From: Tamarix chinensis
Lineage: Eukaryota > Streptophyta > Magnoliopsida > Caryophyllales > Tamaricaceae
Reading direction: 5' to 3'
Length of the DNA: 64,000 bases
NCBI GenBank assembly: GCA_030549775.1
Contig: CM060174.1
Coordinates: 53,508,707 to 53,572,706 of the forward strand
Part shown: one piece after another, positions 58,851-64,000 of the stretch
How positions within the stretch are numbered: position 1 is the first letter of the stretch
Layout: each line of letters starts with the position of its first letter
Translations under genes and position numbers: made by a program
The notes under the pieces: model-generated
Seen by the model: only the letters and a program-made list of their open reading frames with translations
Database searches by the model: none
Told to the model about the DNA's origin: nothing

Positions 58851-59889
58851 CATGGACTTATAAATAGCATGGTATGAAATGAGCATATTGACCCGAGATC
58901 TAACGAATGAGTTTAACTAGACTATAATATGGCCTCTACCCCTTACATTGCTTGTATGTTTATATATCTGACCATGCTTATGGTATATGCTTTATATGTA
59001 TGGCCTTAGCTGCATGGTTACCTTACTCAGTACATAGTGTACTGACCACCTGTTTTATGGGTGTTGCTCATTACCACGAGCAGAGGGCCCTGTTGAGTTT
59101 GTGTAGGTAAGAGACGCCATCTTTGATGCCTATGATACTTATGAGGCATCAAACAGGGATGAGAGTTGATTTTTGGACTTAGCCTAGGGACTTGAGAGTG
59201 ACATTGACCGGATTCTATTTTAGTTTAGTTTATCTATGTATTATTTTATTTTGGGTTCATTTTATTATACTGTACCTTTTATCCCTTTTGGGAACTCTAA
59301 TTATGCACACTATTAGGTTGTAATAACTTTTTAATGCACACTCTAATTTCCTTGTTATGGACATTTTAATTTTTCTTTGAATCCTTGTTTTAAATTTGTC
59401 TAAGGTTTGGTGATAACTTTCCTTTAGCTTTGTAGTTAGTACGAGACTGGTCGGGGGATAGGCTTGTATTAATCACAGCGGTAGCACCCCCGTGCTTGCA
59501 TTTATTGGTTTAAACGAAAATTTTCAACTGTAATTTTAGGGGTGTTACACTAAAATCGGTGGTAAATAATATATGTGGAATAATTTATGCTTATAATGTA
59601 AAATTAAGGTTTATTAGGGAGATTGTGGACCTATTATTTAAGGACGGTCTTGATAACTATGCAGTTATGTTTTACATGTTTCAATTATATATTATACATA
59701 TCTACATGAGAATCGTGGCTAGGCGCATTTTACTCTATCATGTGTTTCAATTCATTTTACCAGATTAAGAATAGTGGAGCCCATAAACTCAACATGAATG
59801 AGAATATGATTATAAAATATGTAAATAATGAATAAGATATTAATCAATTAAAGTGAAAGATTACGTGAGTTAAGACCAAGGTATAGAAG

Positions 59890-60090
59890 TTTGTTCCACC
59901 AACTTGATAGTAGTGGCTAAGAGCGTTCTGCCTTGGAAAGTGCTTCAGGGTGTTCTACAGGTTTAAGAATAGTAACTAAGAGAGTTTTGTCCTAAGAGGT
60001 GTAAGTCCATTCTACCAACTTAATAATAGTGGCCAGATACGCTTTACCTTGGGAGGTGTTTCAGTCTATTCGATTGGATTAACAATAGAG
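59890..60090 (+). repeat. ~60-bp diverged minisatellite
   Basis: Three units around CCACCAACTTGATAGTAGTG and CTACCAACTTAATAATAGTG with a GCGTTCTGCCTTGG-type second half. Related to, but distinct from, the array at 58.5 kb. Confidence 0.65.
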
Positions 60091-60698
60091 GGGTCCTTGA
60101 ACTCAATATAAATAAAAGAAAGGATTATGTTATATCTAATAATGAGATCTAGAATTGGTAATTACCATGCATACTTTTATGTTAACACGCATGTGTGCTT
60201 AGTTTTATATGTGAACTCCTATCTTTTGTGCAACTCCTTTTCTTGACTATTTTTTTTACCTTACTCAATACGTGTCATATCAATCATCATTTAAGTGGGT
60301 AGTATTCATGCCTACAAGCATAAGATCCAAATGCTTTTGTGCAGGTCGATGAAGACCATTTAAATGATTTTGCTATATATCATGCCTTATGTGTAAAGGA
60401 GTGATATTGTGTATCAGGTTCATACATAGAGTAATGCTATCAAGTGATTCACTTTTACCCAAATATATTTTTGGACTATCCCCTTTGTGTATTTTTAGAT
60501 ATTTTACTCTAAGATAATCTCAAAATTCATATTTAAGTTTATGAATCTTATTTAGTTTTCTATTTATCAAGTTTTATGTCATAATTGTTTTACCTTATGA
60601 TTGATGTAAGGATGATATGATAAGCCAAACTTATATTAGTTAACTATTTTAGTATTACGCTTTTGCTATAAAAACGATAGTAAATGTTTGAGTGTTAT

Positions 60699-63407
60699 TG
60701 TAATATCCCCAATTTATTAATCAGAAAGTTTTATTTTTAAGATAATGCAGAAGCATTTAGAAAACAAAATCGAGGAATGTTACCACCATATCAATCATGA
60801 AAGATGTGTGATCATCACCTAGACCATGCCTAATATAAGGCAAAATGAAACAATAAATGAAAAGATGCATACTCATAATATTAATGCAACAATACAAGAT
60901 AATACAGGCAAGAATCAATAATATTGATAGAAAGAGTATGATAGTTTACACTAAATGCAAGAAATTGAGTCAAGCGTTTAAATAACCGGAAAAACATAAA
61001 CTTCCCAACATAGTAAGCAAAACACCTATAACTGGTTAGCTTAACTCTTAAGTATAAATATAAACCTATGACCCCAAGCAATGGCCCACGTTATCATCCT
61101 CAGCATACTCTAATTTAGAGTCATACCCCTGCAAATTGTCCTCATCTCCTCGGAATAGAAGCTGAATTATCACAGTGACTACACAAGTATAGTATCAATA
61201 CGATGAAGTACTAGTAAAACATACTACCTAAAACATGGTAAGGCTCATGCGGCACATTAAAGTCACATAGTAGTATGATGATAAGCATAATAATAAAATT
61301 TAACACACAATCTCAAGTTAGTAATACAACAAGACAAGCTTACATGAAAATCACGGAAGTACAACAATATGGCAATTGCATCATAGTTCATATAATATAA
61401 AATATATTATAATTCTCCCTTTAGTAATCACACAGTTTCTTGTTAATAAGATAGTTTTTTCGACCACACCCAATTCTCCACTGTAAATGAAAGTCATGGG
61501 AGCACCAATCATCACAATGGGATATTACACCCACTATACATCAAGTGCACCTGCCACGAGGGCTAAAAGGTTGGGATACCACACCCACTACAAGGGGTTA
61601 GGATACATCTAAGGGCTTTTCTTCAGGAGTACCACACCCACCACACGTCAAGTGAACCTTCTCTGAGGGTTAATAAAAATCGGGATATCACACCCACTAT
61701 ATGTGGTCAAAATACACCAATGGGGTTTGTACTGGGATATCTCACCTACCACATCTTGAATGCCTCCACATCAAGGCTAAAAAGTTAGGATACTATACCT
61801 ACCTAAGCAATGGACTATAACACGTGCCAGAGGGCTTGTACTGGGATACCTCACCCACATGTACTGGACACCGATGCCTTGTTGGTATGCCATATTATAA
61901 TCTTGTACCTCAAAGTTATGAGCATACCCCTACTAACCTCAACCTAGTAGAGATGAAAATAGGTACCCAGTGGAAAAAAATATAGACCATAGGGTAACCC
62001 ATCCACTAACTCCCGGTTAACTATTCCGAGAGTCGGAGAAATAGGCTCGAACGAAATATTATTCCATTATTATATATTTTCAAGTGATATCACAAATAAC
62101 ATATAAAATCCACAAAGAACCAATTAATTGTTTTTAAGTGATAATACCAAACACAATTAAATTACATTATTAACCAAATTGGGTGTTTCTAAGTTATAAC
62201 ACCAAACACATCATAGGGCATAAAAGCCAGCAATTAGGTGTTTAGAGATGACACCAAACTTAAGTAATTCAAGTCTCAATTATCACAATTATGATTCTTA
62301 TCAAATATAGGGTAATCATAATTGAAAACACAATTCAAATGCTATAATTACATAGAGGTATTAATAGAAAAGACCTAAAAGAATAATAATAATTAAGTAT
62401 AGAACCAAGTGGCATACAATCAGACTAGTCGATTGGTCTCTGGGACTAGTCGATTGGTCTCTGGGACTAGTGGACTAGTCTGGTTGTACCAAACCTGATC
62501 CAAAATAATATCAGAGAACCAGTCAACTAATTGGTCTCACAGATTGACTATTTATGGAAACCAGTCGATGAATTTGGTCCAACTTGTCAATGGGTCTAAG
62601 TAGAGATCACACCACTTTTGGTTGTAGGGTCTCCAATAAATGGAATTGGTATAACGATTGACTAGTTTATCAAACCAATTGACTGATCTTATAGCCAACC
62701 AATCTAAATTTCTAAACCATGCAACTTCTCACACAACTAGTTGATGGGTTCAATGAACTGATTGACTAATCTGGGAAAAACATCACCTAGACTTGCGATG
62801 CACACACCCAAAATTATAAAATTTTACCATATTAATCCTAGCATGCTTCTATGTCATAAACCACATAAAAAGAGATGTTGCAATCATAGAATCATATGGA
62901 TACATGATAGTGTAAATATTTAAACGAATCATGCTCAAATGGCCAACTCATGCATAGAAATCAAGGAAACCTAACAATGCTAGCTTTATGAAGAAATTCT
63001 ACCACATGCTAAATTCTAGAATACAAATTAGACCACACTCACACAAAACACACTAGAAAATGGAACCTCAATAAGCAGTAGAACTCTATTTATGTTAAAG
63101 ATAAGAATGCCTTACCTTGAAGTAATTCTTTTGGCACAACAACTCCTACTTGATGGCTATCTAGCATAACCTCAATTCCTAAGAGAATCAAAGTCAAAAC
63201 CATTAAAATCTCCTTTCAAAACTTCATTAAAATCAAAGAAAATTAGAAGAAGAACAGCAACAAAATACAACCCAACCTTTTCTCAGAAAATAGATGTCAA
63301 ACGAAAAGAACTAAAATCTTCAAACTTTTTCAAACTTTAATCCTTCCTTGCTTAAGAAAAATAAGGGAGAACTTAATGCAGGAGAAAATGATCAAGAATT
63401 AGCATTT
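60699..63407 (+). mobile_element. Second copy of the 39.6-kb LTR, interrupted
   Basis: TGTAATATCCCCAATTTATT starts it. It carries the same three internal blocks as 39638-43232 (the GGGATACCACACCCACCA array at 61515-61860, the GATAACACCAAACAC repeats at 62100-62260 and the ACCAGTCGACTGGT-like cluster at 62420-62770). The match to the sister ends near 63400, where new sequence starts. Confidence 0.85.
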
Positions 63408-64000
63408 ATAGTGTTAGAACCTACTATCCTCTATTTAGAAATGATCCCGTGCAAATATAAAGACAAACAGATGACTAATTTGTTAGTTATGAACGAAACT
63501 TACAAAATAAGTCACTAGGAAGATAAACGTGTACATAGCATGCATGGAGGACAAAAATATGTTACATGGAAGAAATGAATGTGATATATACATAAGAAGA
63601 CTATAATCAACACTTTAGATAGGTGATGATAGTTATTATCACGTTGATATTAGCTATAGGATAAGGGAAGTTGAATCAGTAAAAAAATAGTTTAATTCTG
63701 TCTTTTAAGGTTATCTTATTCTATCTTATGAGTTGTGTTTGGAGTAGGGAGAAAGCCACAACTTTATGTGTTGATTTCCATCAGATTTTGATGGGAATTA
63801 TCTTGTAAAATTAGAGAGATGAAATGGCTATAAAATCCATAGAACATATGACAAACAAGGAGACGAAATTGAATGAAATTTGCAAGTTTTTGCTTAATTG
63901 AATTCTATGTGAAATATTCTCAATTTTAATCAATTCTGTGTGAGTGATTATTATTGAAATCCTTAATGTATTTTTCCATTTGAATTAGAGATTAAGATAT
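63408..64000 (+). mobile_element. Probable LTR start, runs off the window
   Basis: TGTTAGAACCTAC begins where the host LTR alignment breaks. A TATA-type sequence, GGCTATAAAATCC, lies near 63828, followed by a leader-like region. This fits the 5' LTR of an inserted copia-type element, but no second LTR or coding region is in view. Confidence 0.45.

Larger units (their letters stand above)
55097..59549 (-). mobile_element. Solo LTR (4.45 kb), inverted relative to 15.6 kb, TSD CTAAA
   Basis: On the minus strand it starts TGTAACACCCCTAAAATT and ends TTTTGGGGTATTTTA. CTAAA stands on both sides (55092-55096 and 59550-59554). Homology to 15603-19946 is clear in several blocks: TACTGAGTAAGGTAAC, GACCTGTCTCATATC versus GACCTGTCTCACATC, the CCGGTGGATC array and the trinucleotide zone. 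It has no coding region. Confidence 0.9.
48840..60698 (-). mobile_element. Disrupted long LTR (host of copia and solo LTR)
   Basis: TGTAATACCCCGAATTTT at 48840 is an LTR terminus (GGGGTATTACA on the minus strand). The opposite end, GAGTGTTAT at 60690-60698, is decayed and abuts the next LTR. Taking out the copia element and the 55.1-59.5 kb unit leaves about 2.7 kb (48840-50184, 54853-55091 and 59555-60698). A repeat array at 59890-60080 in the minus sense resembles that of the 15.6-kb LTR. The assignment of the three pieces to one LTR is inference. Confidence 0.5.

Noticed and set aside
1..64000. CRISPR arrays, tRNA, rRNA or bacterial operons
   Set aside because: None seen. Short spaced repeats are minisatellites inside LTRs, and TGGTATCAGAGC matches are primer-binding sites, not tRNA genes.

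Overview
This is a gene-poor stretch of a flowering-plant nuclear genome. Plant origin is shown by a plant-type LSM12 gene, a Plant Mobile Domain remnant, FAR1-like Mutator (MULE), PIF/Harbinger and CACTA transposase fossils, LINEs with the plant zf-RVT domain, and LTR retrotransposons primed by initiator Met-tRNA. The species cannot be named from the sequence. I see no intact bacterial-type gene, CRISPR array, tRNA or rRNA. Almost every long ORF is a piece of a decayed transposable element or a low-complexity repeat.

The one apparently functional gene is at the left edge. It is the first three exons of LSM12 on the minus strand (1121 to 472), running out of the window to the left. Its first intron has the hallmarks of a U12-type AT-AC intron. 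To the right are two minisatellites (65 bp and 90 bp units), then a 5'-truncated LINE (3215-5748, minus) flanked by a 16-bp target duplication, then a Plant Mobile Domain pseudogene that still has introns (6.5-7.9 kb).

From 8.5 to 23.4 kb lies a gag-only Ty3-type element with a very long 5' LTR (plus strand). That LTR is interrupted by two other LTR units (9.5-12.7 and 15.6-19.9 kb); the second has a perfect 5-bp target duplication. Then come a MULE transposase fossil (23.4-25.2 kb, minus), a CACTA/Spm-like element (from 25.99 kb), a LINE 3' fragment (28.7-29.5 kb, plus) and a decayed Ty3 pol followed by an LTR, a primer-binding site and a second gag (29.5-35 kb).

A PIF/Harbinger element (minus strand) occupies 36.1-47.9 kb. 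It was cut in its transposase gene by an LTR element (36495-44816, duplication ATTAA), which itself received another LTR (39.6-43.2 kb). From 48.8 to 60.7 kb another LTR hosts a Ty1/copia element (50.2-54.9 kb, with a LINE fragment nested in its gag) and a solo LTR inverted relative to the one at 15.6 kb (55.1-59.5 kb, duplication CTAAA). The window closes with a second copy of the 39.6-kb LTR (60.7-63.4 kb), interrupted by the start of yet another probable LTR.

The genes do not form a working pathway. What links the region is layered transposition followed by decay, with many stop codons consistent with loss of methylated C. Points that deserve attention are the minor-spliceosome intron, an LTR family with TG...TA ends, a triplicated primer-binding-site region, and recurrent clusters of a quasi-palindromic ACCAGTCGACTGGT motif in several different LTRs.
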